64,000 nt of DNA from Rheinheimera sp. (GTDB lineage Bacteria; Pseudomonadota; Gammaproteobacteria; Enterobacterales; Alteromonadaceae). The DNA lies in assembly GCA_003482455.1 (NCBI GenBank), contig DMYW01000064.1, positions 41,509 through 105,508 of the forward strand, written 5' to 3'. A program made the position numbers and the translations under genes. The number at the start of each line of letters is the position of its first letter. The stretch's first letter is position 1. Shown here in pieces: positions 42,735 to 50,950 of the stretch. A model generated the notes under the pieces. That model did not search any database. It was not told where the DNA came from and saw only the letters and a program-made list of their open reading frames with translations.

Positions 42735-44441
42735 ATGGTGGTGATACTTCGATATTCCGTGCTCGGCGCCAGTTTATTGTTGGCGCTGAGCGGTTGTGGC
42801 GGTGGTTCTGGCGGGGCAGAAAAGGTCAATCAGCCGCCGGTCGTCGGGGCGAGTAGTTTTAGCCTCAATGAAGACGAGAGCACAAGTCAGCGACTGCAGG
42901 CCACTGATGCCGACCAAGATGCGCTGACCTTCAGCTTGGTCTCTACTGCTGCTGCCCATGGCACCGTTGAGTTGCAAAGCAACGGCAGTTTTACCTACAA
43001 ACCAGACGCCAACTACCACGGCAGCGCAAGTTTTACCTTTAAAGTGTCCGATGGCCACCACACGGCGGTGGAACAAAGCTGTCAGTTGACCATTACGCCA
43101 GTGAATGATGCGCCGACCATGCAAGTCAGTGGTCTGCCTGCCACATTAGACAGCGGTGCTACTTATACCTTGCAAGTGCAACTGAATGACGTGGACGGTG
43201 ATGCAGTGACGCTGCGCAGCACCAGCGCTATCGCCGCCGTGCAAACCGATGGCACTACACAGCGCTTACAGGTACAAACAGTGGCTGCAGCAACGGCGGG
43301 CCAGCTGCGATTGGTAGCTGATGACGGGCATGGTGGTCAAGCCAGTTTTCAAAAAGATCTGTTAGTCACGCCCATCAACAACACCGGCTTGGGCCGCACT
43401 TTGCAAGGCAACCCGAGCCTACGCAAATTAAACTTGGTGATTGTTGGCGACGGCTTTGCCGCAGATGAGCAACAAAAACTGCGGGATGCCGCCTTAAAGT
43501 TTGCCAAAGAAATGTTCACCAGCCCAGAAATCGGCGCCCATCAACTTGGTTGGAATTTGCATGTGCTGGATGCCATCTCGCCAGAAAGTGGCGTTGATGA
43601 CCCTGCCAATAATATCAGTCGCAATAGTCTGTTTGATGGCCATTTTAACTGCTCGAATATTGACCGTTTGTTCTGCGTCGATGACGCCAAAGTGTTTGCC
43701 TACGTCGCCAAACATTTTCCGAATTACGACTATGTGTTAGTGCTTGGCAATAGCACCAAATATGGTGGCGCCGGCGGCTCACTTGCCACTTTTACCATGA
43801 ACGAAGCGGCCCCTTTAGTGGCGATCCATGAACTTGGTCACGCCTTTGCCGGCCTAGCCGACGAGTATGTTGACGATGCATCGGCGCCATTTTATTTACC
43901 TTATTATTGCGAAGGCTGTTACCCCAATGTCACGCGTGAAACGGACCTGAGCAAAGTCAGTTGGCGGCATTGGTTTGTCGATCCGAACCAAGTGCCTACT
44001 CAGCCAGGGCAAGCGGGAGTTGGCTTGTTTGAAGGTTCGTATTACCACAGCAAAGGTTTTTACCGCCCACTAAGCGACAGCTTTATGCGCACGTTAGGCG
44101 CCCCGGTGGGCAGTATTAACGGCGAAGCGTGGGCGGATAGTTTGTATCAAACCATCGGTATGGCAACCGATATCACGCCGGCGGCGGGCACAGTTAATCA
44201 TCCAAAAGGTCAAGATCAGCAATACCGACTGATGTTGACGGTGGGCGTCACGCAGCAACAGATCCGCTGGTGGTTAAATGGCCAAGTCCAACCGCAATGG
44301 GACAACCAGTCGCAGGTGACGGTCGGTGCCGCGCTGCAAACCAATTATCAACTGACTGCAGAAATTCGCGATGTGACCGGTGTCCTGCGCCATCCAACTA
44401 AAATCAAACAAGAGGTAACTTGGCATGTTCAGTTGCAATAA
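42735..44441 (+). CDS. M64-family (IgA-peptidase-like) metallopeptidase lipoprotein
   Basis: About 568 residues; ATG 42735 or GTG 42729. The lipobox LLALSGCGGG indicates a lipoprotein. Residues about 30-125 form a cadherin/VCBS-like beta domain (SFSLNEDESTSQRLQATDADQD, DGHHTAVEQSCQLTITPVNDAP in parts), followed by a second Ig-like domain. The M64 domain begins at LNLVIVGDGFAADEQQKL and has the zinc site VAIHELGHAFAGLADEYVDD (HExxH). The C-terminal part has an Ig-like fold. It is probably a surface or periplasmic protease. Its last 17 bp overlap the next gene, so the two form an operon. Confidence 0.88.
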   Translation: MVVILRYSVLGASLLLALSGCGGGSGGAEKVNQPPVVGASSFSLNEDESTSQRLQATDADQDALTFSLVSTAAAHGTVELQSNGSFTYKPDANYHGSASFTFKVSDGHHTAVEQSCQLTITPVNDAPTMQVSGLPATLDSGATYTLQVQLNDVDGDAVTLRSTSAIAAVQTDGTTQRLQVQTVAAATAGQLRLVADDGHGGQASFQKDLLVTPINNTGLGRTLQGNPSLRKLNLVIVGDGFAADEQQKLRDAALKFAKEMFTSPEIGAHQLGWNLHVLDAISPESGVDDPANNISRNSLFDGHFNCSNIDRLFCVDDAKVFAYVAKHFPNYDYVLVLGNSTKYGGAGGSLATFTMNEAAPLVAIHELGHAFAGLADEYVDDASAPFYLPYYCEGCYPNVTRETDLSKVSWRHWFVDPNQVPTQPGQAGVGLFEGSYYHSKGFYRPLSDSFMRTLGAPVGSINGEAWADSLYQTIGMATDITPAAGTVNHPKGQDQQYRLMLTVGVTQQQIRWWLNGQVQPQWDNQSQVTVGAALQTNYQLTAEIRDVTGVLRHPTKIKQEVTWHVQLQ

Positions 44442-44913
44442 CTTTTTGTCGTGGGCGGGACTGGCCGCGGCATTGTGCTTCGGGCAAGCGGCGATAGCCG
44501 GCGAGCGCTGGCAACTGACCTTTCAGTTTGTCGGGCAACAGATCGAATTAGTGGATGCGGTAGCGCTCGGCGATAACGGTCGTGCGTCCAATGCGGCCTC
44601 GCAGCAAACCACGACGCCGCCACATGGACAAGCACAACTGCAACTGCGTAGTGGTAAAGGAAAACTTCTGCGTAGCCAAGCGTTTGCCGACCCTCGGCTC
44701 GTGCGGGTGCCTATGCTGCCTGGACAAGCGTCGGCGCATCAACAGGTACTTCGCAACGAAGGGCGCTTTGTGGTGGTGACTGATGCATTGCCAACAGCTA
44801 GCGAATTGACCTTGCAATGGCCGGAATTACAAACCAGCGACGGACATAGCCCAGCCATGCAAAGCCAAGTGTCCTTGCAAAGCTTTGCGCAGCAGCTGCA
44901 GTTGCAGCAATAA
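44425..44913 (+). CDS. Exported protein of unknown function, partner of the M64 peptidase
   Basis: 162 residues with signal peptide (LSWAGLAAALCFGQAAIAG). Mature part: GERWQLTFQFVGQQIELVDAV, then LQLRSGKGKLLRSQAFADPR and VVVTDALPTASELTLQWPELQ, suggesting beta strands. GAGG eight to ten bases ahead of the ATG. No family recognised. It overlaps the peptidase gene and may be a chaperone, inhibitor or co-factor for it. Confidence 0.7.
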   Translation: MFSCNNFLSWAGLAAALCFGQAAIAGERWQLTFQFVGQQIELVDAVALGDNGRASNAASQQTTTPPHGQAQLQLRSGKGKLLRSQAFADPRLVRVPMLPGQASAHQQVLRNEGRFVVVTDALPTASELTLQWPELQTSDGHSPAMQSQVSLQSFAQQLQLQQ

Positions 44914-45060
44914 GTTGTCAAACCGGCGCTGCTTCGGCGACACAGCAAAACAGCAAGGGCGACTGCAGGTTCGGTTATCGACAAGACAGAACGCGCAGCT
45001 GCGTGTCAGTTGAACACCCAGAAATAACTGTAAGCCCCGCCGCTGATTTCCGTTATGATG

Positions 45061-45095
45061 ACCACAGACTCGGTGACCGAGCTGTGGTTTTTTTC
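45061..45095 (+). terminator. Terminator ahead of glrK
   Basis: ACCACAG-(A)-CTCG-GTGAC-CGAG-CTGTGGT followed by seven T. It separates the M64 operon from the kinase gene. Confidence 0.88.
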
Positions 45096-45142
45096 TTGGT
45101 TCAGCGTTAACCTCGCCCTGATTTTTGTTGTGGAGTGCATGC

Positions 45143-46561
45143 ATGCGAAGTCCAATTCAGCCCGCATCCTTGCGTCAATTTATCCTGTTAAGTTTCTTTT
45201 TAGCCTTGATCCCGCTCACTGTGCTGCTGTGGCAAAGTTATCGCTCCTTGTCCAACATCAGTAAATACGCGGTGGCCGAAGCACAAGCCTCGGTGGCAAG
45301 CGTCAAGCTAGCAGAAAACATGCAAAACGTGGTGGTGGATATCGAGCGGTCCGTGCGGCAGTTTTCGATTTTACGCACCGAAGCGCTCAGTCAATTGGCG
45401 CAAAGCCATATGCAGAACTATCTGCAAATGCTCGCGCGTGTATGCGAAGACCTAGATGCGCCGCTACTTTGCCAAGAACAGCAACAGGATACGCAACTTT
45501 TACAGCAGCAGTTTGAGCAAAGCAGTAACGATGAATTATCCCCGTTGCTGTTACAAATCCGGCAGCAGCAGCTGCAACTGACCGAACAAATCTGGCAACG
45601 CTTAGAACAGCGCTTGCAGAACCAACAGAACTTTGTGGTCGATGCGCAAAGCCAACTGGCGTGGCAAACTGTGGCGCTGGTGGTGTTGACCTTGATTTTG
45701 GTGTTGTGGGCGTCCGGGCGCATCGCGTCACCAATTAAACAATTGGATACGATGATTCGCGCCATCGGCCAAGCCAGCCATCATTTCCCGCAAGAAAAAG
45801 TCCATGGCCCGATTGAATTAACCGAACTCGGCGAGCAGTTGCGCTGGTTGGCGCAACGCTTACAACAGCTGGAAGCGTTGCGGCTCATTTTGTTACGTCA
45901 TGCCTCGCATGAACTTAAAACGCCACTGTCGAGTATTCGTGAAGGCTGCGCCTTGCTCAGTGAACAGTTGGTGGGGCCGCTTAACCCGCAACAAATGGAA
46001 GTGGTGTCATTGCTTAATGGCAGTGCCGACCGGCTTAGTCAATTGACCGAACAGTTACTGGATTACAACCGTTTGTTACAGCAAGCGAAGCCCGAATTTG
46101 CTTGGCACGATAGTCAGCAGCTGTTTGAGAGTTGTTTCGCCGACCACGCCTTGTCGCTGCAGCAGCGCCAGCAATACGTCAAACTAGATTGTCAGTTGCC
46201 GCGTATCTATACCGATGCCATGTTGTTTCGTCGCATCATGGACAATTTGATCAACAACGCGCAGGCATACGGCGGGCAGGGCAGTCCAGTTTGGGTTATA
46301 TTGCGGCAACATGAGTCGTTTATGCTGCTGGATGTTGCCAACAATGGCACACCGATCCCGCCGGAATTGCGGGCGAAATTGTTTGAACCATTTACTCGTG
46401 GTAAAACACCACGTTTTGACGCCGTGCAAGGCTCGGGGCTTGGACTCTCTATTGTGTCTGATTGTGCCCGCCTGCTCGGTGGTATGGCGGAGATTGTCGA
46501 CGTGAATTACGCCGACGTCTGTATTCGGATCCGCTTACCGATCGCTGAGGAAGCATCATGA
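45143..46561 (+). CDS. glrK: Sensor histidine kinase of the GlrK/QseE type
   Basis: 472 residues; GGAG seven bases ahead selects ATG 45143 (MRSPIQPASLRQFILLSFFLALIP). Two membrane helices (about 13-33 and 170-190) bracket a periplasmic helical sensor (35-170). HAMP follows, then the H-box HASHELKTPLSSIREGCALLSEQLVGPLN with the phospho-His, and N, G1, F and G2 boxes (IMDNLINNAQAYG, LDVANNGTPIPPE, GSGLGLSIVSD). The 4-bp overlap (ATGA) with a QseG-like lipoprotein and a GlrR regulator following is the conserved glrK-qseG-glrR arrangement, so it probably senses envelope conditions and phosphorylates GlrR. Confidence 0.9.
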   Translation: MRSPIQPASLRQFILLSFFLALIPLTVLLWQSYRSLSNISKYAVAEAQASVASVKLAENMQNVVVDIERSVRQFSILRTEALSQLAQSHMQNYLQMLARVCEDLDAPLLCQEQQQDTQLLQQQFEQSSNDELSPLLLQIRQQQLQLTEQIWQRLEQRLQNQQNFVVDAQSQLAWQTVALVVLTLILVLWASGRIASPIKQLDTMIRAIGQASHHFPQEKVHGPIELTELGEQLRWLAQRLQQLEALRLILLRHASHELKTPLSSIREGCALLSEQLVGPLNPQQMEVVSLLNGSADRLSQLTEQLLDYNRLLQQAKPEFAWHDSQQLFESCFADHALSLQQRQQYVKLDCQLPRIYTDAMLFRRIMDNLINNAQAYGGQGSPVWVILRQHESFMLLDVANNGTPIPPELRAKLFEPFTRGKTPRFDAVQGSGLGLSIVSDCARLLGGMAEIVDVNYADVCIRIRLPIAEEAS

Positions 46562-47139
46562 GAATAGTGACCCTGACTGGGGTGTGCTGGTTATTGAGCG
46601 CCTGTGCGGGTAGTTCAGGCCCGTTGCCGGTCATCTTAAAACCAAAACCGGAACCGACCAAAGTGGTCGAGATCCCCAAACTGCCGGTAGTGCCGGCTAA
46701 GCCCGTACTTGCTATTGCCGACGATGCGAGCACGTTAACGGCGTGGCAAAATTTCCGTACCGACTTACTGGCGATGAGTGCTGCGCAGCGCGATGCGCTG
46801 AGTAAATCCCTTGGCAAAGCCGACAATCCAGTATCCAGCCTGCAAAGTATGTTGTTGCGTATGCACCCGGAAGCGGGTTACGCGGTGCGCTTAAAAGCAC
46901 AAAGCCAACTGGCAGAATTATTGCCTAAGTTGCCGTCCGGTTTAGCCGCGTTGTTGCGCTGGGATTTGGCCTACAACCAACGGTTGTTGGAATCTGAATC
47001 GGCAGTAAAAGCCCTGACACGTCTGAATAGTCAGCAAGACGACAATGTTGAAAAGCTGCAAAAGCAAAACGATGATCTGCAAAAGAAAATCGAAGCCTTA
47101 ACCCAAATTGAAGCCAAGTTAGGCTCAGGCGGGGGTTAA
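46558..47139 (+). CDS. qseG: QseG-like outer-membrane lipoprotein
   Basis: 193 residues. Lipobox WLLSACAGSSG gives an N-terminal lipid anchor. Mature part: a Pro-rich segment PVILKPKPEPTKVVEIPKLPVVPAKP, a helical middle, and a C-terminal coiled coil NSQQDDNVEKLQKQNDDLQKK. Its position between glrK and glrR, the length and the lipobox match QseG, which in E. coli binds the sensor kinase and controls its activity. The sequence itself is not highly diagnostic, so the name rests on context. Confidence 0.78.
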   Translation: MRIVTLTGVCWLLSACAGSSGPLPVILKPKPEPTKVVEIPKLPVVPAKPVLAIADDASTLTAWQNFRTDLLAMSAAQRDALSKSLGKADNPVSSLQSMLLRMHPEAGYAVRLKAQSQLAELLPKLPSGLAALLRWDLAYNQRLLESESAVKALTRLNSQQDDNVEKLQKQNDDLQKKIEALTQIEAKLGSGGG

Positions 47140-47140
47140 C

Positions 47141-48493
47141 ATGCCAGGCAATAACGCACGATTATTATTGGTAGATGACGACCCCAGCTTATTGCGTTTG
47201 ATGACGCTACGCCTCGAAGGCGAAGGTTATCAAGTCATTTCCGCCGATTGCGCCGAAACGGCGCTCACCCTTTTGGCTAAACAGCCGGTCGATGTGGTCT
47301 TGAGTGACCTGCGCATGCCGGGCCTTGATGGCATGGCGCTATTTGATGAAATAGCCAAACGCAGCCCAGGGTTACCCGTGGTGCTGATGACGGCGCACGG
47401 TTCTATTCCTGAAGCCGTGGCAGCCACCCAACGCGGTGTGTTTGGGTTTCTCACCAAACCCTTGAATAACCAAGAACTGCGCGACATTTTGCAAAAAGCC
47501 GTGCATTCCTCGCATGTACCTAGTCAAGACGAATGGCGCCAAGCGATTGTCACGCGCAGTAAAACCATGGAATCGGTGCTGGAACAAGCGTACCGCGTGG
47601 CGCAGCGCGACGTTAGTGTGCTGATCACCGGCGCCAGCGGCACCGGCAAAGAGTTATTGGCCAATGCGATTCACCAAGCCAGCCCTCGCGCGCGTCGCGC
47701 TTTTGTCGCGATTAACTGCGGTGCCTTGCCAGAACATCTGTTGGAATCTGAACTGTTTGGTCATGCCAAAGGCGCGTTTACCGGCGCCGTGACTGAACAC
47801 GCTGGTTTGTTCCGGGAAGCCGATGGCGGCACCTTGTTTCTCGATGAAATTGGCGATATGCCGATGCCGCTGCAAGTCAAATTATTGCGCGCCTTGCAGG
47901 AGCGGCAAATTCGCCCTGTCGGCAGTGCTAAGTCCATTCCTATCGACGTGCGTGTCATTTCAGCGACACACCGCGATTTAAAACAAGCGATGCAAGAACA
48001 AAGCTTCCGTGAAGACTTGTATTACCGCTTAAATGTGGTGAATTTGCAGCTGCCAAGTTTGCGCGAACGTGCCGAAGACATCCCATTACTAGCGCGTCAT
48101 GTGCTGCAACAAAGTGGCGAGCGTCACGGTGTGCAGGTCACGCGTTTTTCAGAAGACGCCATGCAAGCCCTTGTCACCGCCCAATGGCCTGGCAATGTGC
48201 GCCAGCTGGTCAACGTGGTGGAACAATGCGTGGCGCTAACCAACAGCCCGGTTATTAGCCTAGCCTTAGTGCAACAAGCCTTGGCGCAAAACCGCGGCTT
48301 TTGGCCGACGCTCAGCGAGGCGCGCGATCAGTTCGAACGGCAATATTTGGTGCGGGTGTTAAAAATGGCTGAAGGCAATGTCACACGCGCCGCTGAACTG
48401 GCTGGTCGTAATCGCACCGACTTCCATAAGCTTTTGAAAAAACACGAACTAAATGCAGCGCAGGTGTCTGAACAAGACGACCTGTCTGACTAA
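47141..48493 (+). CDS. glrR: Sigma-54-dependent response regulator GlrR
   Basis: 450 residues. Receiver domain (about 6-120) with phospho-Asp in VVLSDLRMPGLDG. AAA+ domain: Walker A ITGASGTGKELLA, the sigma-54 contact loop GAFTGA, Walker B TLFLDEIGDMP, and VISATHRDLKQAM. C-terminal Fis-type helix-turn-helix NVTRAAELAGRNRTDFHKLLKKHEL. It should activate sigma-54 promoters at distant sites, in E. coli TGTC-N10-GACA. A sigma-54 promoter with such sites is 5 kb upstream at 42065-42258. Followed by the DUF2288 gene 21 bp later. Confidence 0.92.
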   Translation: MPGNNARLLLVDDDPSLLRLMTLRLEGEGYQVISADCAETALTLLAKQPVDVVLSDLRMPGLDGMALFDEIAKRSPGLPVVLMTAHGSIPEAVAATQRGVFGFLTKPLNNQELRDILQKAVHSSHVPSQDEWRQAIVTRSKTMESVLEQAYRVAQRDVSVLITGASGTGKELLANAIHQASPRARRAFVAINCGALPEHLLESELFGHAKGAFTGAVTEHAGLFREADGGTLFLDEIGDMPMPLQVKLLRALQERQIRPVGSAKSIPIDVRVISATHRDLKQAMQEQSFREDLYYRLNVVNLQLPSLRERAEDIPLLARHVLQQSGERHGVQVTRFSEDAMQALVTAQWPGNVRQLVNVVEQCVALTNSPVISLALVQQALAQNRGFWPTLSEARDQFERQYLVRVLKMAEGNVTRAAELAGRNRTDFHKLLKKHELNAAQVSEQDDLSD

Positions 48494-48514
48494 TCAGCAT
48501 GATAGAGATTTGGT

Positions 48515-48832
48515 ATGCACGATAATTTTGAAGTTGAACCCGCGGTATTGCGGGCGAAAATCACCGGCGAAACAGCGCGTATTGCATGGCAAGACTTGCA
48601 ACGCTTTTATGCCGCCGGCTCGGTGATTGAAGTTGACCATGCGGTTGATTTAATCGACGTCGCTTATGCCTTTGCCACCGATGCAAAAGAGCAAGTGGCC
48701 CACTGGTTGTCCGCTGCGCAAATCCGTAAAGTAGAGCCAGCTGTCGCTCAACACTGGTACGATACCCATCAAGAATTGTGGGCGGTGGTTGTCTCGCCGT
48801 GGGTGTTGGTGCAACATCGTCCTGTGCACTAA
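48515..48832 (+). CDS. DUF2288 family protein
   Basis: A 105-residue cytoplasmic protein. ETARIAWQDLQRFYAAGSVIEV at residues 23-44 and the later AFATDAKEQVAHWLSAAQIRKV and LWAVVVSPWVLVQHR match the DUF2288 pattern as I recall it. Its function is unknown. It follows glrR by 21 bp on the same strand and may be in the same transcript. Confidence 0.8.
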   Translation: MHDNFEVEPAVLRAKITGETARIAWQDLQRFYAAGSVIEVDHAVDLIDVAYAFATDAKEQVAHWLSAAQIRKVEPAVAQHWYDTHQELWAVVVSPWVLVQHRPVH

Positions 48833-48892
48833 CAACTATCGCTTATCACTAACTGACCTGTACCCACTCAATAAATAACAACGAAGGTTCTT

Positions 48893-49612
48893 ATGTTAAA
48901 GCTCGACATCCCGACCAATATGGATTACTTGCGGGAGCAATATAATTTAGATCGCCGCTTGAATGTGTTGGACATTTGGCAACGCGAATCCGCGCAAACT
49001 CTCGCCGAAGCGCTAGGCACTAAGACGCCATTTAGCAATGCATTTTTCATCGACAATGCACCGCAATTGCTGGCAGACGGTGAACTGCGCAGTTTGCCGC
49101 CAGAGCAACAACAACAGATCCACAGCAAAATTTACCAAAATGCCAGTAATGGCGTGGGTTACTTGTATGGTACGCATCGTATTGATCGTCGTCCTGAAAT
49201 TTCACCAACCACGCCGAATGTGTTAGTGGAAGCGCATCAGTTGTTAAACAGCGAAGTGATGATGAATTTCATCCGTGAGCTGACGGGTTATGACGATATC
49301 AAATATGCATCAGCGCAAGGTACTCGTTATATTCCGGGGAATTTTTTAACGCGGCATAACGACATTGTTGAAGCCGAAGGCCGCCGTGTGGCGTTTGTGA
49401 TGGGCTTTACGCCGCAATGGCACCCAGATTGGGGTGGCAATTTGCAGTTCTATCAAGACAATGGTTTAGCGAAAAACGCCTGGATGCCGATGTTCAATAA
49501 CATGGCGTTGTTTGACGTCAAGCACGCGCATGCCGTGACATTCGTCGCTCCTTTTGCCCGGGCGATCCGTTATTCCATCACCGGCTGGTTCCGCGCCAAC
49601 CCACCGGCTTAA
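48893..49612 (+). CDS. 2-oxoglutarate/Fe(II)-dependent oxygenase (prolyl-hydroxylase-like)
   Basis: 239 residues. The facial triad is seen as RHNDIVEAEGRR (HxD) and FDVKHAHAVTFVA (distal His); RAIRYSITGWFR carries the 2-oxoglutarate-binding Arg (RxS). WGGNLQFYQDNG is the typical GGxLxF strand. It likely hydroxylates a protein or small molecule; family members near envelope operons remain uncharacterised. GAAGG lies about 6 bases ahead of the ATG. It is the gene next to the Fur-box region. Confidence 0.88.
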   Translation: MLKLDIPTNMDYLREQYNLDRRLNVLDIWQRESAQTLAEALGTKTPFSNAFFIDNAPQLLADGELRSLPPEQQQQIHSKIYQNASNGVGYLYGTHRIDRRPEISPTTPNVLVEAHQLLNSEVMMNFIRELTGYDDIKYASAQGTRYIPGNFLTRHNDIVEAEGRRVAFVMGFTPQWHPDWGGNLQFYQDNGLAKNAWMPMFNNMALFDVKHAHAVTFVAPFARAIRYSITGWFRANPPA

Positions 49613-49630
49613 TCGGCTGTGGCATTGAAG

Positions 49631-49660
49631 CAAAAAAAAGAGGGGAGCCAAGGCTCCCCT
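49631..49660 (-). terminator. Terminator of the candidate sRNA
   Basis: Minus strand: nine-pair stem AGGGGAGCC / GGCTCCCCT, 2-base loop (realistic loop four bases), then TCTTTTTTTT. On plus it also lies past the oxygenase gene, where its T-run is poorer (TTAATATTT). Confidence 0.9.
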
Positions 49661-49776
49661 TAATATTTACTGCAGAACAGACTAAACAGTAACGCCGTGC
49701 TGAACAGGTTACTCACTACCGTGGAGATGCCTCCTTTCCAATACACCGGGCAAGATCGGTGCCGTCATCCTTGACT
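49631..49776 (-). ncRNA. Candidate Fur-regulated small RNA (RyhB-like)
   Basis: On the minus strand a Fur-box promoter (see 49783-49825) starts a transcript of about 145 nt that ends in a perfect terminator AGGGGAGCC-TT-GGCTCCCCT and then eight T. Its 5' half has two hairpins (CACCG-N8-CGGTG; GGAG-GCAT-CTCC). The open part holds AGCACGGCGTTACTG (49702-49687), which matches 11 of 15 bases of the E. coli RyhB core AGCACGACATTGCTC as I recall it, the differences mostly purine-for-purine. Alternatively it encodes an 18-residue peptide starting GTG AGT AAC with a distant GGAGG. It sits between the 2OG-Fe oxygenase and a small membrane protein. Confidence 0.65.
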
Positions 49777-49782
49777 GAATTC

Positions 49783-49825
49783 ACTGTAGCGTGATTTTTG
49801 TTTAAATGCAAACAATTCTCATTTA
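49783..49825. promoter_or_regulatory. Fur box overlapping a minus-strand promoter
   Basis: Minus strand 49825-49803 is a dyad TAAATG-N11-CATTTA containing AATGAGAATTGTTTGCATT, a good fit to gammaproteobacterial Fur boxes. It covers the -35 region (TTGCAT, 49811-49806); 17 bases on is TACAGT (49788-49783). It may also repress the plus-strand gene at 49871. Confidence 0.75.
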
Positions 49826-49870
49826 GAATTTGGGGCAATGCTGCGCGTTCAACTCAAAAAGGGGATAAGC

Positions 49871-50044
49871 ATGTGGATCTGGCTGCTGTTGTTTATGGTG
49901 CTCCCAACCTTGCTGTATTGTGCTATTGATTATGCCTTGTATCGCGATACCGATTGGCGCGTGCAGTTGCTGGGGCTTGGCTTGTTGTTGATTTGTGTCG
50001 GCTGGACGGCGAGTTTTGCCATTACAACACCAGCAGTCAGCTAA
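49871..50044 (+). CDS. 57-residue membrane protein of unknown function
   Basis: AAGGGGAT ahead selects ATG 49871 (MWIWLLLFMVLPTLLYCAIDYALY). Two membrane helices (about 2-20 and 33-51), with the short polar loop RDTDWRVQL between them. No family recognised. It lies about 45 bp from the Fur box, opposite the candidate sRNA, so iron may control it. The DeoR-family gene begins 115 bp later. Confidence 0.6.
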   Translation: MWIWLLLFMVLPTLLYCAIDYALYRDTDWRVQLLGLGLLLICVGWTASFAITTPAVS

Positions 50045-50091
50045 AATTCAGCTTCAGCTGGCAATTTGTAAGAAATTTTCTTGCATTTATC

Positions 50092-50136
50092 TTTCGCGCG
50101 CATAAAATAACTTTCGAATCGAAACATAAGTCGAAA
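50092..50136. promoter_or_regulatory. TTTCG/CGAAA repeats upstream of the DeoR-family gene
   Basis: TTTCG at 50092, then a dyad TTTCG-AAT-CGAAA (50112-50124), then TCGAAA at 50131. DeoR-family regulators such as AgaR bind direct and inverted TTTC-type repeats, so this is a candidate autoregulatory operator for the DeoR-glmS pair. It is just upstream of the start at 50160. Confidence 0.5.
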
Positions 50137-50159
50137 TTAGAAGCAGCTGGAGCCGCCTG

Positions 50160-50948
50160 ATGAACAAACGCAACACCCAACAACGCCGCCGCGCTATTCT
50201 CGATTTACTCGATGCGCAAGGTGAAGTCAGTGTTGATGAGTTGGCGCAGCGTTTTGATACCTCTGAAGTGACCATTCGTAAAGACCTAACGGCCTTGGAA
50301 GACAACGGTTTGTTGCTTCGTCGCTACGGCGGCGCCGTGCAGTTGCCGCACGAATTAATCCATGACCATGCCCCAGAACGCATTTCCGAGCGCAAACAAG
50401 CCTTGGCAAAAGCTGCGGCGGGCTTGATAAAAGACCACTACCGCATCATCTTAGATAGCGGGAGCACCACAGCGGCCTTGTTGCCGGAGTTATCGGCCAA
50501 ACAAGGCTTAGTGGTGATGACGAATTCGTTATACATCGCCAACAGCTTGCGCGAGTTGGAAAACGAACCGAAATTGTTGATGACTGGCGGCAGCTGGGAC
50601 GCACAATCCGAATCGTTTCAGGGCCAACTGGCCGAGCAAGTGCTGCGCGCGTATGACTTCGACCAGCTGTTTATCGGCGCCGATGGCATCGATTTGCAGC
50701 GCGGCACCACCACCTTTAATGAACTTACCAGCTTAAGCCGTGTGATGGCCGAGGTGGCGCGTGAAGTGGTGGTGATGGTCGAATCTGAGAAGATCGGCCG
50801 CAAAATCCATAATTTAGAACTGCCGTGGACGATGATAAAAATATTGGTAACCGACGATCAGTTACCCGACACGGCAAAACAGCAAATAGAACAGCACGGC
50901 GTCAAAGTGATTTGCGCCAGCGTGCATGAACAAACAACGACGGAGTAA
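50160..50948 (+). CDS. DeoR/GlpR-family transcriptional regulator
   Basis: 262 residues. N-terminal winged helix: RRRAILDLLDAQGEVSVDELAQRFDTSEVTIRKDLTALEDNG (in parts), then RRYGGAV. The C-terminal sugar-phosphate sensor (DeoRC) has LDSGSTTAALLPEL and MTNSLYIANSL, FIGADGIDLQRGTTTFNE. It ends 2 bp before glmS, so it probably controls glmS and responds to an amino-sugar phosphate; both points are inference from context. Confidence 0.9.
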   Translation: MNKRNTQQRRRAILDLLDAQGEVSVDELAQRFDTSEVTIRKDLTALEDNGLLLRRYGGAVQLPHELIHDHAPERISERKQALAKAAAGLIKDHYRIILDSGSTTAALLPELSAKQGLVVMTNSLYIANSLRELENEPKLLMTGGSWDAQSESFQGQLAEQVLRAYDFDQLFIGADGIDLQRGTTTFNELTSLSRVMAEVAREVVVMVESEKIGRKIHNLELPWTMIKILVTDDQLPDTAKQQIEQHGVKVICASVHEQTTTE

Positions 50949-50950
50949 TT

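Noticed and set aside
49661..49740. 18-codon ORF as the reason for the Fur-controlled transcript
   Set aside because: Its GTG is 13 bases from the GGAGG, which itself pairs in a hairpin; the RNA features explain the locus better, though coding is not excluded.
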